64,000 bases of DNA, from NCBI GenBank assembly GCA_041397765.1, contig JAWKWA010000001.1, positions 124,001 through 188,000 of the forward strand, read 5' to 3'. A model generated the notes under the pieces. It searched no databases. It was not told the DNA's origin and saw only the letters and a program-made list of their open reading frames with translations. Positions 17,959-27,575 of this stretch are shown one piece after another. Within the stretch, counting starts at the first letter, position 1, and every line of letters begins with the position of its first letter. Origin of the DNA: JAWKWA01 sp041397765. GTDB taxonomy: Bacteria; Pseudomonadota; Alphaproteobacteria; Rhizobiales; Hyphomicrobiaceae. A program made the translations under genes and the position numbers.

Positions 17959-18672
17959 ATGACCGCGATCGAGGACAGGGAAGACGTTCTGGCGCCGAGC
18001 CTCGGTGTCGGTTCCATCGTGCAGCGGCTCCGGCGGGCGATCTCGGCCGGCGTCTATGCCGATGGCGATCGGATTCCGCCCGAGCGGCAGCTCGCGACCG
18101 CGTTCGGTGCCGCCCGCTCGACCGTCAGGAAGGCGCTCGACCAACTCGAGACCGAAGGCCTCGTGGTGCGCCGGGTCGGCTCGGGCACCTTCGTCAGCTA
18201 TCAGGGACCGCTCGATGCCGAGACCGGCGAGATCGCCGACTTCATCTCGCCGCTCCAGCTCATCGATGCGCGCCTCGCGGTCGAGCCCTACATGGCGCGG
18301 CTCGCGGCGCTGCACGCCACCCAGCGCGATCTCGACAACATGGGTGCGATCCTGATGCGGCTGACGGGGGCGGGTGCCGACAAGGACCTCTTCACCGAGA
18401 GCGACGCCGAGTTCCACCTCGCGATCGCGCGGGCGGCGCGCAATCCGCTGCTGCTGCACGTCTACGAGCAGATCAACGCGGTCAGGCGGCGCGCGCAATG
18501 GGGCGCCGCCAAGGAGAAGGTGCTGTCGGCCCAGCAGATCGGCGCCTATAATCGCCAGCACCGGGCGATCTACGAGGCGCTGGTGCTGCGCGACGCGCAG
18601 CGGGCAGCCGACCTCATCGTCGTGCATCTGGGCAAGGCGCGCGACGACCTCGTCGGAGCGCACAGCCCATGA
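17959..18672 (+). CDS. GntR-family regulator, FadR type
   Basis: A 237-residue transcription factor. The winged helix-turn-helix is near residues 20-80 (GDRIPPERQLATAFGAARSTVRKALDQLETEGLVVRRVGSGTFV). An all-helical FCD effector domain follows, with the metal/ligand-site pattern Asp (DARLAVEPYMARLA), His (DAEFHLAIARAARNPLLL) and His (NRQHRAIYEAL). Start codons at 17917 and 17944 in the same frame are also possible. It is the first gene of a three-gene unit; its stop overlaps the next start (ATGA), so it probably controls the hydrolase and exporter behind it. Confidence 0.85.
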   Translation: MTAIEDREDVLAPSLGVGSIVQRLRRAISAGVYADGDRIPPERQLATAFGAARSTVRKALDQLETEGLVVRRVGSGTFVSYQGPLDAETGEIADFISPLQLIDARLAVEPYMARLAALHATQRDLDNMGAILMRLTGAGADKDLFTESDAEFHLAIARAARNPLLLHVYEQINAVRRRAQWGAAKEKVLSAQQIGAYNRQHRAIYEALVLRDAQRAADLIVVHLGKARDDLVGAHSP

Positions 18673-19598
18673 CGACGCCACCTTCGGGACAAGAGGGCTA
18701 CCGCCCGGCCGAGACGATGCGGCTCGTCGCCGCCGGCCGCAACATCCTCGCCTTCTATGACGGCCGCGATCAGCGCATCGACTGCGCGGCGGCGACGGCG
18801 GCGGGCTTCGACGGCGAGACGCTCGGGCTCGGCATCGCCAGCTATGCGGTGGTCTCGGGCGAGGAGGCGCTCGTCTACGATACCCACATCTCGCTCGCCC
18901 ATGGCGCGCGCGTGCGCGATCAACTCGCCGGGCTCGGCGTCGAGCGCATCCGCGTCGTCTACAGCCATTGGCACCACGATCATGTGGCGGGGGCCGGTGC
19001 CTTCGCCGACTGCGAGATCATCGCCAACGAGCGGACGCGCGACCGGCTCATCGAGCATCGGGCCGATCTGCAGTCGGGTGCGCGCCATCCCGCGATCGAC
19101 CCGCTGGTGATGCCGACGACGATTTTCCGCGACCGGCTCGCGCTGACGGTCGGCGCGGTGCCGGTCGTGCTCGTCCACGCCGACATCCACAGCGACGACG
19201 AGACCCTCGCGCTGCTGCCGGAGTCGCGCCAGCTCATCGCCGGCGATTGCCTCGAGGACACGATCACCTATGTCGCCGAGCCGGAGGGCCTTCAACGCCA
19301 CATCGCCGAGCTCGACCGTATCGCGGAACTGCCGTTCGACCGCATCCTGCCCTGCCACGGCAGCTACGAGCAGATCGCGGCGGGCGGCTATCAGCGCACC
19401 TTCATCCGGGCGACGCAGCAGTATGTCCGCATGCTGCTGCGCATGCGCCGCGAGCCGGAGCTGCGGGAGATGCCGCTGAAGGAACTGATCCAGGGGCCAC
19501 TGCTGGCGGGGTGGATCGAGTATCACGCGCCCTATGAGGCGGTGCACCGGTCGAACGTCGCGCGCGTCGCCGCACTTGCGGGAGACGGCGCGGCATGA
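18669..19598 (+). CDS. Metallo-beta-lactamase-fold hydrolase
   Basis: A 309-residue MBL-fold protein with the metal motif HWHHDH (HxHxDH) near residues 100-105, a GDC metal-bridging Asp later (LIAGDCLEDT) and a final His (LPCHGSY). The family hydrolyses diverse esters, amides and phosphoesters; the substrate cannot be read from the sequence. It overlaps the regulator before it and the DMT exporter after it by 4 bp each, so all three are probably co-translated. Export of the hydrolysis product, or of the substrate, by the neighbour would fit. Confidence 0.82.
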   Translation: MTTPPSGQEGYRPAETMRLVAAGRNILAFYDGRDQRIDCAAATAAGFDGETLGLGIASYAVVSGEEALVYDTHISLAHGARVRDQLAGLGVERIRVVYSHWHHDHVAGAGAFADCEIIANERTRDRLIEHRADLQSGARHPAIDPLVMPTTIFRDRLALTVGAVPVVLVHADIHSDDETLALLPESRQLIAGDCLEDTITYVAEPEGLQRHIAELDRIAELPFDRILPCHGSYEQIAAGGYQRTFIRATQQYVRMLLRMRREPELREMPLKELIQGPLLAGWIEYHAPYEAVHRSNVARVAALAGDGAA

Positions 19599-20461
19599 AC
19601 GCGGCGCTGCTCGGCCTCGTCGCCGCGTTCGGATGGGGCCTACACGATTTCATCGGACGCTTCGCCTCCCGACGGGTCGGCACCGGTGGCACCACGCTCA
19701 GCGTGATGGTGAGCGGCTTTCTGCTGCTGACCGTCTGGACGCTCGGCTCGGGCATACCGCCGATGCCGGGCGGGCGCGAGCTGATGCTCGTCGGCTTCAC
19801 CGGCGTCGTCTATGCGCTCGCGCTCATCCTGCTCTTTGCGGCGCTGTCGTGCGGGCCGCTGTCGCTCGTCAGCGTGGTGGTCGCGGCCTATCCGGCCTCG
19901 ATCGTCGCCTTTCACATCCTCGGCGGCGAGCGGCCGGGCCCCGTCACCTGGATCGCCATGGCGGCAGTGTTGGCGGGAACGCTCTTGGTGGTCGGGGCCG
20001 CGGGACAAGCGGTCCGGCGGGCGGACGAGGCTCCCTACCAGATCGGGCGGGCGACGCTGCTGTCGATCCTGTCGCATCTTTCCTTCGCGGCCTCGCTGTC
20101 GGCCGGACAGACGGTGGCGCCGCTGCTCGGCGATGTCGAGGCGACATGGCTTGCGCGCGCGGCCGGGCTCGGGCTCGTCGGCGTGTTCTGTCTCAGGGAT
20201 CGGCCGTCCCCGGCGGCGACGATGCGCTGGCTGCCGGCTCTCGCGGTGATGGGGGCGCTCGACGTGATCGCCCTCGGCGCCATCCTGACGGCGGGCTCCT
20301 ACGACCATCCCCAGCTCGCGCCGGTGGTGTCTTCGGGCTATGGCGCGGTCGCCGTGGTGCTGGCTCTCGTCTTCCTGAAGGAGCCGGTGGCGCCGTTCCA
20401 GTGGCTCGGCATCGCGCTCGTGGTCGCCGGCTCGGCGGTGCTGTCGGCCGGGCTCGGCTGA
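19595..20461 (+). CDS. EamA/DMT-family transporter
   Basis: A 288-residue inner-membrane protein with about ten hydrophobic helices in two EamA repeats; the second repeat starts near residue 150. The family exports or imports metabolites such as amino acids, nucleosides or their analogues. It ends the GntR-MBL-DMT operon (ATGA overlap with the hydrolase) and converges with ligA, leaving only 7 bp between stops. Confidence 0.82.
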   Translation: MNAALLGLVAAFGWGLHDFIGRFASRRVGTGGTTLSVMVSGFLLLTVWTLGSGIPPMPGGRELMLVGFTGVVYALALILLFAALSCGPLSLVSVVVAAYPASIVAFHILGGERPGPVTWIAMAAVLAGTLLVVGAAGQAVRRADEAPYQIGRATLLSILSHLSFAASLSAGQTVAPLLGDVEATWLARAAGLGLVGVFCLRDRPSPAATMRWLPALAVMGALDVIALGAILTAGSYDHPQLAPVVSSGYGAVAVVLALVFLKEPVAPFQWLGIALVVAGSAVLSAGLG

Positions 20462-20468
20462 GCCGCAC

Positions 20469-22841
20469 TCAGCCGGCGCCGATCAGCGCCAGCCACTCGT
20501 CCTCGGACAGGACCTTGACGCCGTGCTTCTCGGCCTCGGCGAGCTTGGAGCCGGCGCCGGGACCGGCGACGACGATGTCTGTCTTCTTCGACACCGATCC
20601 CGAGACCTTGGCGCCGAGCCGCTCGGCGCGCGCCTTCGCCTCGGCCCTCGTCATGCGCTCGAGCGTGCCGGTGAACACCACCGTCTTGCCGGCAACCGGC
20701 GAGCCATCGGTCGAGGGACGCTCGAAGGGCTCGATATTCACCTCGGCGACGAGCGCATCGAGCACTTCGAGATTGTGCGCCTCCTCGAAGAAGTCGCACA
20801 GCGCCTCGGTCGCCACTTCGCCGACGCCGCTAAGACCGGAAAGCTCGAGGAACCCCTCGCCCGGGAATTCACCGGCGGCCTTGCGGGCGGCCTCGACGAG
20901 CGCGGCGGCATCGCCTTCGAAGGCGTCGGCAAGGACGGCCGCACTCTTTGCGGGTGCGATCTTCAGGGCTGCCAGCCGGCCGGCGAGCGGCTCGGCGACG
21001 AGGCCTTGCGACGTCAGATCGGCGGCGCGCTCCAGGACGCGGTGAATCGCCGTCTCGGCCGTCTTGGTGCCGAGGCCCGGCAGGCCGGTGATGCGCAGAT
21101 AGGTCGAGCCGGGCCGCCCGGCGACCGCCCGGCCGATGGCCGCTCGCACCGCCTCCCATGTGCCGAAGCCCTTGGCGAGGTCGCGGCCGGTGGTCTCGCC
21201 GATATGGCGGATGCCGAGCGCGAAGATGAAACGGGCCAGCGGAACCGTGCGGCGCTGGTCGATCGCGGCGAACAGCTTCTCGACCTTGCGTGCGCCATAG
21301 CCCTCCTTCTCGACGAGCGGGGGGAAGCCGCGGCCGTCGCGCTCCTGCAGGCGGAAGATGTCGGCCGGCGTCCTGATGCGGCCCTCGGCATGGAACTCGT
21401 CGATCTGCTTCTCGCCGAGGCCCTCGATGTCGAGGGCGTTGCGGGAGACGAAGTGCTTCAGCCGCTCGACCGCCTGGGCGGGGCAGACGAGGCCGCCGGT
21501 GCAGCGGCGCACGACATCCTGCCTGCCGGTGCGCTCGTTCGTCTCGCGCACGGCATGGCTGCCGCAGGCGGGACAGCGGTTGGGGAACTGATAGGGCTCG
21601 GCGTCTGCGGGACGCTTGGAGGCAACGATGCCGAGAACTTGCGGGATGACGTCGCCGGCGCGCTGGATCGTCACCGTGTCGCCGACGCGGATGTCCTTGC
21701 GCGCGATCTCGTCCTCGTTGTGCAGCGTCGCATTGGTGACGACGACGCCGCCGACATTGACGGGGGCGAGGCGGGCGACGGGGGTGAGCGCGCCGGTGCG
21801 GCCGACCTGGATGTCGATCGCCTCGATGAGGGTCGTCGCCTGCTCGGCCGGGAACTTGTGTGCGATCGCCCAGCGCGGCGAGCGCGAGACGAAGCCGAGG
21901 CGCTCCTGCAGGTCGAGGCGATTCACCTTGTAGACGACGCCGTCGATGTCGTAGTCGAGGCCCGCCCGCTCCTCGCCGACCTCGCGGTGATAGGCGACGA
22001 GCTCGTCGGCCGAGCGGCAGAGGCGCATCAAGGGATTGGTCGGGAAGCCCCAGCGCGCGAAGGCCTCGACGACGCCCTTCTGGGTGGCGGCGGGCAGTGA
22101 CGCGACATCGCCCCAGGCATAGGCGAAGAAGCGCAAAGGACGCTTGGCGGTGATCGCCGAATCGAGCTGGCGCAGGGAGCCGGCGGCGGCATTGCGCGGA
22201 TTGGCGAAGAGCTTGGCGCCTTCCTCATCCTGCGCGGCATTCAGCTTCAGGAAGTCGGCGCGGCCCATATAGATCTCGCCGCGGATCTCGAAGGGATCGG
22301 GAAAGTCGCCCGCCGTGACCTGCGCCGGGATTTCGCCGATGGTCAGCACATTCGCCGTCACGTTCTCGCCCTCTGCCCCGTCGCCGCGGGTGGCGGCCTC
22401 GACGAGGCGGCCCTTCTCGTAGCGGATCGAGATCGACAGGCCGTCGATCTTGGGCTCGGCGGTCACCTCGACCTCGGCATCTTCGGCGAGGCCGAGAAAG
22501 CGGCGCACGCGGTCGAGGAAGTCGACGACATCCTCCTCCGCGAAAGCGTTGCCGAGCGAGAGCATCGGCACGCGATGGCGCACCTTGGCGAAGGGGCCGG
22601 CGGGCGCCGCACCGACACGCGAGGAGGGGCTGTCGGGGCGGACGAGACCGGGAAAGCGCGCCTCGATGGCGCGATTGCGCGCGACGAGGGTGTCGTACTC
22701 GGCGTCGGAGACGACCGGTGCGTCCTCCTGGTGGTAGCGGCGGTCGTGCCCGGCGATCTCGGTGGCGAGCCGCTTCAGCTCGGCCCTGGCCGCGCGCTCG
22801 TCGAGCGCCTCGACGGGTGTGGTCGCCTGATTTCTCGCCAT
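20469..22841 (-). CDS. ligA: NAD-dependent DNA ligase
   Basis: Seals nicks with NAD+ in replication and repair. The adenylation lysine lies in EPKIDGLSIS (near residue 130). An OB fold follows, then a four-Cys zinc site (CPACGSH ... CTGGLVCPAQ, about 420-450), helix-hairpin-helix repeats and a C-terminal BRCT domain (about 710-790, AGKTVVFTGTLERMTR). At 790 residues it is longer than E. coli LigA (671); the extra length lies mostly in the HhH region. The ATG at 22841 gives MARNQATTPVEALDE and fits the family better than the ATG at 22874. Confidence 0.97.
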   Translation of the reverse strand: MARNQATTPVEALDERAARAELKRLATEIAGHDRRYHQEDAPVVSDAEYDTLVARNRAIEARFPGLVRPDSPSSRVGAAPAGPFAKVRHRVPMLSLGNAFAEEDVVDFLDRVRRFLGLAEDAEVEVTAEPKIDGLSISIRYEKGRLVEAATRGDGAEGENVTANVLTIGEIPAQVTAGDFPDPFEIRGEIYMGRADFLKLNAAQDEEGAKLFANPRNAAAGSLRQLDSAITAKRPLRFFAYAWGDVASLPAATQKGVVEAFARWGFPTNPLMRLCRSADELVAYHREVGEERAGLDYDIDGVVYKVNRLDLQERLGFVSRSPRWAIAHKFPAEQATTLIEAIDIQVGRTGALTPVARLAPVNVGGVVVTNATLHNEDEIARKDIRVGDTVTIQRAGDVIPQVLGIVASKRPADAEPYQFPNRCPACGSHAVRETNERTGRQDVVRRCTGGLVCPAQAVERLKHFVSRNALDIEGLGEKQIDEFHAEGRIRTPADIFRLQERDGRGFPPLVEKEGYGARKVEKLFAAIDQRRTVPLARFIFALGIRHIGETTGRDLAKGFGTWEAVRAAIGRAVAGRPGSTYLRITGLPGLGTKTAETAIHRVLERAADLTSQGLVAEPLAGRLAALKIAPAKSAAVLADAFEGDAAALVEAARKAAGEFPGEGFLELSGLSGVGEVATEALCDFFEEAHNLEVLDALVAEVNIEPFERPSTDGSPVAGKTVVFTGTLERMTRAEAKARAERLGAKVSGSVSKKTDIVVAGPGAGSKLAEAEKHGVKVLSEDEWLALIGAG

Positions 22842-22968
22842 GATCGGCTCCGGAGGGTCGCTCGACGGCAGCACCCCCCATCCAGGGAAGGCCGGCCCGC
22901 CCCTCCTCTAGAACATGTTCGAGCGCGTTGGAATCGGATCGATCGTCCGTGCACTCCGTCGCACGGGT

Positions 22969-23757
22969 TCAGGAAGCCTCGGCGGCCATGGCCCCATCGT
23001 CTTGCGGCGCGGCCTCGGAGGTCGCGCGGCCCGGATCGCCCGAGATGGCACCGACGGCCGAGGCGACGCGGTCGAGGATCATGATCTTCTGCCAGATCTT
23101 CTGCGAGAGGCCGCCGGCGAGTTGCTCGATGTCGTTCACCGCATTGATGACGACGGCATCGGGCGAGGACTGGGCATAGATGGCGGCGAGCTTGGCGACG
23201 AGCGAGAGCATTTCCGAGCAATAGTCGAGATAGCGCTCGAGCTCGAAGGGCGACAGCGTCTCGGTCGGCGAGGAATGGGTGCGGCTGCCCGGCCTCAGGA
23301 TGCGGCTCGGATCCTTGGTGAGCTGGTGCATGTCGACGACATGGACGATCGAGCGCAACTCGTGCAGCTCGCTCAGCGCGGCGCGGCGCTTCACCCGTTC
23401 CTCGACCGTCGCCAGGAAGAACAGGCCGGCGCCGGTCACGATCAGGATGTTGATGAAGGCGTCGATGCCCTGCATGACGCCGTAGAGATTGTCGGCGTCG
23501 CGCTTCACCTCGACGAGGGTGCCGACGAGCGCGAGCATGCCGAGGCCGGCGAGCAGCAGCAGCACGACGAGGGCGCGCAGCAGCAGATTCGGGCGTGCGA
23601 TGGCGTCGGCGCGGGCGCGCGTCCTGACGCCGATCGAAACGAGCTCGGCGGAGACGCGGGCGAGGCCGGCCTCGGGAAAGCGCTCGCGGATGCGGGTGTC
23701 GAGCTTGCGAAGCGTGGCGACGACCTTGGCGGCATCGAGGGTGCGGTAGCGGTCCAT
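22969..23757 (-). CDS. Two-helix membrane protein, unknown function
   Basis: A 262-residue protein with two adjacent membrane helices (about 60-82, LLLRALVVLLLLAGLGMLALVG, and about 100-115) followed by a cytoplasmic helical domain with HELRSIVHVVDMHQLTKDP. The N-terminal 50 residues are charged and helical. I recognise no family with a known function. It lies on the same strand as ligA, 127 bp upstream of it, and 61 bp downstream of the next membrane-protein gene. Confidence 0.65.
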   Translation of the reverse strand: MDRYRTLDAAKVVATLRKLDTRIRERFPEAGLARVSAELVSIGVRTRARADAIARPNLLLRALVVLLLLAGLGMLALVGTLVEVKRDADNLYGVMQGIDAFINILIVTGAGLFFLATVEERVKRRAALSELHELRSIVHVVDMHQLTKDPSRILRPGSRTHSSPTETLSPFELERYLDYCSEMLSLVAKLAAIYAQSSPDAVVINAVNDIEQLAGGLSQKIWQKIMILDRVASAVGAISGDPGRATSEAAPQDDGAMAAEAS

Positions 23758-23818
23758 GGCCGTCGGCGTCTCCCTCCGTGCACAGGTCCGGGCGGGCCGC
23801 CCGGCCTCGAGATCCCCT

Positions 23819-24292
23819 TCAGGCCGGGCCGCCGGCGGCCGGCGGCGTCCGATCCATGCGAGTTTCGGCGTCGCTGCCGGCGGCGAGGCAATCGACCGTC
23901 AGCCAGGCGACGAGCCCGAGCACCATGAGGGCGGGAAGCGGCAGCAGGATGGCCGTTCCGCCGAGCGCGAGGGGCTTGCCGAAGAACACCGCCATGAAGG
24001 CGAAGACGGCGAGAGCGTAGAGCGGCAGGCAGAGCCAGGCGAGCGAGCGGCCGTCCTTCAGACGGCGGATCGAGACCGCGGCAGCCGGCCAGAAGAGCAG
24101 CGCGAGCGCCGCCACATGGAGGAGGACGATACCGCCCGAGGCGGCCGAGAGATCGGCGAGGCCGAGGCCGAGCAGGCTTGCGGCGCCCGCAACGACGACC
24201 GCCTCGGCCATCAAGAGGGCGGCGACTGCCGACCAGTAGGGCGAACGGAACGGCATGGGCAGGCGGGGGGCGGGCTCAGAGGCGACTGACAT
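23819..24292 (-). CDS. Four-helix membrane protein, DUF805-like
   Basis: A 157-residue protein with four hydrophobic segments. Between helices 2 and 3 it carries SIRRLKDGRSLAWL, which resembles the RRLxDxGRSxWW-type motif of DUF805 membrane proteins. The ATG at 24292 was chosen because residues encoded further upstream look non-coding. Function unknown. Confidence 0.6.
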   Translation of the reverse strand: MSVASEPAPRLPMPFRSPYWSAVAALLMAEAVVVAGAASLLGLGLADLSAASGGIVLLHVAALALLFWPAAAVSIRRLKDGRSLAWLCLPLYALAVFAFMAVFFGKPLALGGTAILLPLPALMVLGLVAWLTVDCLAAGSDAETRMDRTPPAAGGPA

Positions 24293-24431
24293 CTCGGCAC
24301 CGGACGTGGGACAGGGTGGACACGCGCGTTGGGGGCAGTGTCGCCGGCTCTGGTTAACGCCGGCTTGCGGGGATGCGCAAAACCGGCCAACCATCGGCCA
24401 GACCCGACAACCGCCCGAAGGGGGACGAAGG

Positions 24432-24830
24432 ATGATCGCCTATGTGACGGTCGGCGCGAACGATCTCAAAGCTGCCGGACGGTTCTACGACCGCGCGCTC
24501 GAGCCTCTCGGTCTCGTCCGCATCTTCGCCGACACGCACGAGATCGGCTATGGACCCGCCGAGCGCACGCCCGGCGAACGGCACAGCCGCTTCTATGTCG
24601 TGACGCCGTACGATGGCGGCAGGGCCTCGTTCGGCAACGGCACGAATGTCGCCTTCGAGGCGCCGAGCCGCGAGGCGGTCGACCGCTTCCACCGCGCCTG
24701 CCTCGCCGAGGGAGGGCGGGACGAGGGCGCGCCCGGCCTCAGGCCGCACTATCACGAGAATTTCTATGGCGCCTATGCGCGCGATCTCGACGGCAACAAG
24801 CTCGTCGCCGTCTTCGAGAAGCCGGTGTGA
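24432..24830 (+). CDS. VOC-family glyoxalase-like protein
   Basis: A 132-residue protein of the vicinal-oxygen-chelate fold (MIAYVTVGANDLKAAGRFYDRAL ... FYGAYARDLDGNKLVAV), with the paired beta-alpha-beta modules of glyoxalase/bleomycin-resistance-like proteins. Metal ligands usual in glyoxalase I are only partly evident (His in RPHYHENF), so catalytic activity is not assured. GGGGACGAAGG lies just before the ATG at 24432. It stands alone and converges with the methyltransferase gene. Confidence 0.85.
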   Translation: MIAYVTVGANDLKAAGRFYDRALEPLGLVRIFADTHEIGYGPAERTPGERHSRFYVVTPYDGGRASFGNGTNVAFEAPSREAVDRFHRACLAEGGRDEGAPGLRPHYHENFYGAYARDLDGNKLVAVFEKPV

Positions 24831-24836
24831 CCGCCT

Positions 24837-25643
24837 TCAGGCCGGCCGCCGTGCCAGCGTAAGGCGCTCGCGGGGATTGAGCGTCCAGGAGGCGGCCAGC
24901 GCCGGCTCCGCGGCGAAGGCGTCCCACAGCTCGACGTCGAAGCCGGCCTCGGCAAGCCGGTCGTAGTAGTCGCGGCCATAGATGCGGACGTGATCGCGCT
25001 GGCCGAAGCGGCGGATGCGCTCGGCCTCGTCGGTCACGGAGGGATCCTCCTCGGTGCGATCGAGGCGCATGGCGAGTGGCACCTGCAGAATGGCGAGGCC
25101 ACCCGGCTTCAGCATGCGGCACATCTCGCGCATGGCGCGCCGGTCGTCGGGAATATGCTCGAGCACGTGGTTGCAGACGATCCAGTCGAAGCTGCCGTCG
25201 GCGAAGGGCGCGTCCTGCAGATCGAAGCTCTGCAGATTGTCGAGATGACGGTAGCGGCGGCGGTCGAGATCGGCGGGCACATAGTCGAGACCGGGGACGG
25301 CGGCGAGAATGTCGGCAAGTCCGAGCTCGGGCGCGATGTGCAGCAGCCGGCCCGGGCCGCTCAACATGCGCGTGCGGGTTTTCAGATAGAGATAGACGAG
25401 GCGCACCCGGTCGTTGGCATGGCAGATCGGGCATTCGTCGTCCCGCTTCACCTCGCCGCCGACGACGTCGAGTGCCTTCAGGACGGGATAGTCGTGGCCC
25501 TGCGTCAGCATATGGCGCACGCTGGCGCCGCAGACCACGCAGGTCGCGGCGTCGCCTGCGTTCAGCAGGCGCTTCACCCTGATCAGTGCCGGCCGCGGCA
25601 GCCCGTCACGCATCGTCGATCGCAATTTCGCCGTCAGGGTCAT
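24837..25643 (-). CDS. Class I SAM-dependent methyltransferase with Cys-pair N-terminus
   Basis: A 268-residue protein. The N-terminal part has two Cys pairs (CVVCGAS and CPICHAND), probably a zinc site. The rest is a Rossmann methyltransferase with LLHIAPELGLADIL (motif I variant), FADGSFDWIVCNHVLEHIPDDRRAM and LKPGGLAILQVPL, as in Methyltransf_11 proteins acting on small molecules or sugars. The start overlaps the stop of the upstream glycosyltransferase (ATGA). The cluster suggests modification of a surface glycan. Confidence 0.85.
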   Translation of the reverse strand: MTLTAKLRSTMRDGLPRPALIRVKRLLNAGDAATCVVCGASVRHMLTQGHDYPVLKALDVVGGEVKRDDECPICHANDRVRLVYLYLKTRTRMLSGPGRLLHIAPELGLADILAAVPGLDYVPADLDRRRYRHLDNLQSFDLQDAPFADGSFDWIVCNHVLEHIPDDRRAMREMCRMLKPGGLAILQVPLAMRLDRTEEDPSVTDEAERIRRFGQRDHVRIYGRDYYDRLAEAGFDVELWDAFAAEPALAASWTLNPRERLTLARRPA

Positions 25644-26536
25644 GATCGCCTCGCTGGGGTCTCGCAGAGATGGATCGCCGTCCACCAGGCCCTGAGGAGC
25701 CTGAGGCGCACGAGAACGCCGAGCGCGGCGAGCTTGTCGGCGACGCCGAGCCCTCCTGCCCGTGCGATGCGAACGCTGTGGACGACGGGGGAAGCGGCAA
25801 TGACCGCCGCACGCAGGAGCTGGGCGGCCACCGGCAGGCCGGCATCGCGGTCGAGCAGCACCTTCTCGCGTGTCACGCGCCGCCATTTGCGCGTCAGTTC
25901 GGCAAAGCTGCGTCGCGCCGGATGGGCGACGAGCGCGCGCTCGGCATAGGCGATGCGAAAGCCCCGCGCCCTGGCGCGATGGCACCACTCGACATCCTCG
26001 GAGACGCCATTGCGGAAGGGCCCGGTCGCCTCGAACACGGCGCGAGAGGTGACGAGGTTGGCGGTGACCGAGAAGCCGCGCTTCAGGACATTGGTGCGGT
26101 TGTCGAAGGCAAAGACCAGCTCGAAGGCTTCCGCGGGCGTGCGGTGTGCGGGATCGGCCGCGGTCACGCGCATGGCGCCGCCGACGAGATCGGCGCCCTC
26201 GAGCGCATCGAGCGCCTCGGCGAGCCAGCCGGGATCGGGCAGGCAATCGCTGTCGGTGAAGGCGAGAACGCGTCCACGGCTGGCCGCGACGGCGCCGTTG
26301 CGGGCGGGCCCCGCCCCTTTCTCGGCGACGGCGACGACATGTGCGCCGGCGGCCGCCGCCGCGACGGCATCGCAACCGGCCCGCGAGCCATTGTCGCCGA
26401 CCACGATCTCGAAGTCGGCGCGCGGCAGCGTCTGGCGCTCGAGCGCGGCCATGCAGGTGGCGAGGCCGGCCAGATCGTCGAGATGGGGAATGATGACGGA
26501 GACGCGCGGTGCGTCGCTGCCGGATGTTTCAGCCAT
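25640..26536 (-). CDS. Family 2 glycosyltransferase
   Basis: A 298-residue GT-A glycosyltransferase: VSVIIPHLDDLAGLATCMAAL, DFEIVVGDNGS, then the metal/nucleotide motif FTDSDCLPDPGWL (DxD variant) and EDVEWCHRARARG acceptor region. It transfers an activated sugar to a glycan or lipid acceptor at the inner membrane. The ATG at 26536 overlaps the end of the preceding, frameshifted glycosyltransferase by 8 bp. It forms a minus-strand cluster with that gene and the methyltransferase. Confidence 0.87.
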   Translation of the reverse strand: MAETSGSDAPRVSVIIPHLDDLAGLATCMAALERQTLPRADFEIVVGDNGSRAGCDAVAAAAAGAHVVAVAEKGAGPARNGAVAASRGRVLAFTDSDCLPDPGWLAEALDALEGADLVGGAMRVTAADPAHRTPAEAFELVFAFDNRTNVLKRGFSVTANLVTSRAVFEATGPFRNGVSEDVEWCHRARARGFRIAYAERALVAHPARRSFAELTRKWRRVTREKVLLDRDAGLPVAAQLLRAAVIAASPVVHSVRIARAGGLGVADKLAALGVLVRLRLLRAWWTAIHLCETPARRS

Positions 26537-27575
26537 CGAGCGCTCCGGCGGTGCGCGGCGAGGCGGCAGGCGTTGCGCGCGGCGGCGGCGTCGCGGCGGC
26601 GTCATAGCCCTTCGACCAGTCGGCGCGGGCGGCCCAGACCTCCGCCCAGGTCGCGGCGCGTCCCGCCATACCGGGCAGGCCGAGACGGGCGGCGAGGGCG
26701 AAGGCGATCCGGCGCGAGAACGGCCAGACCGCGTTCAGCGCGAGAGCGAGCGACACCAGAGGCGGCGAGAAATGCCGGCGGATGAGGGTCGCCTTGGCTT
26801 TCAGCACCTTGACGGCCTTGGCGGCCCGGGTCGCCTCGGAGGCGCCGCCGTGATGGATGATGGTGGCTGTCGGCGTCACGCGGGCGGGCACCGTGGGCAC
26901 GCGCGACATGGCAGAGATGGGCCTCCTCGCCATACATGAAGAAGGCCGGATCGAAGCCGCCGATCTCCTGCCAGAAGCTGCGCTCCATCAGGAGGAAGCA
27001 GCCGGTGACGATGTCGACCTCGCGCTCGGTGTCGCGCGGCCAGCCGCCATAGCACTCGGGATTGAAGAGACCGCTCGACGGCCAGAGACCGGTAAGCCCC
27101 GTCGCACGGCAGAATAGGCTCCAAAGCGTCAGGCGCCGGAAGCAGTTGGTCGCGTTGACAGATCCGTCGGCGAACAGCGTCCGTCCACCCCAGATCCGCG
27201 CTTCGGGCGTCCGCTCCGCGAAGGCGAGCAGCGCGTCGATCGCGCCCGGCAGGACGACGGTGTCGGGATTGAGGAGTAGCAGATAGCGGCCACCGGCGTC
27301 GCGCGCGGCGAGGTTGTTGGCGCCGGCAAAGCCCAGGTTCTCGCCCGAGCCGATGAATCGGCCGACGGCGGGATGGGCGGCGATCATGGCGGCCGAGCCG
27401 TCGCTCGAGGCGTTGTCGACGACGATCGTCTCGACGCGCCGTGTCCGGGCGCCCCCGCGATCGAATCGAGACAGGCTCCCGTCATCTCCCGGGTATTGTA
27501 GCTGACGACGATGATGGAGACCTCGGGAAGGTCGCCGCCTTTGCCCTCGTCAATCGATCCCAGATCGCCCGTCAT
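26529..27575 (-). pseudogene. Family 2 glycosyltransferase, two frameshifts
   Basis: The N-terminus (LPEVSIIVVSYNTREMTGACLDSIAGA) reads from the ATG at 27575. The frame then shifts near 27447 into a long middle part (GENLGFAGANNLAARDAGGRYLLLLNPDTVVLPGA ... DIVTGCFLLMERSFWQEIGGFDPAFFMYGEEAHLC). It shifts again near 26885 into the C-terminus (RVTPTATIIHHGG). Coding similarity is continuous across both shifts, and the end keeps its tight overlap with the next gene. This fits either very recent mutation or sequence errors. If intact it would be a rhamnosyltransferase-like GT2. Confidence 0.75.
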
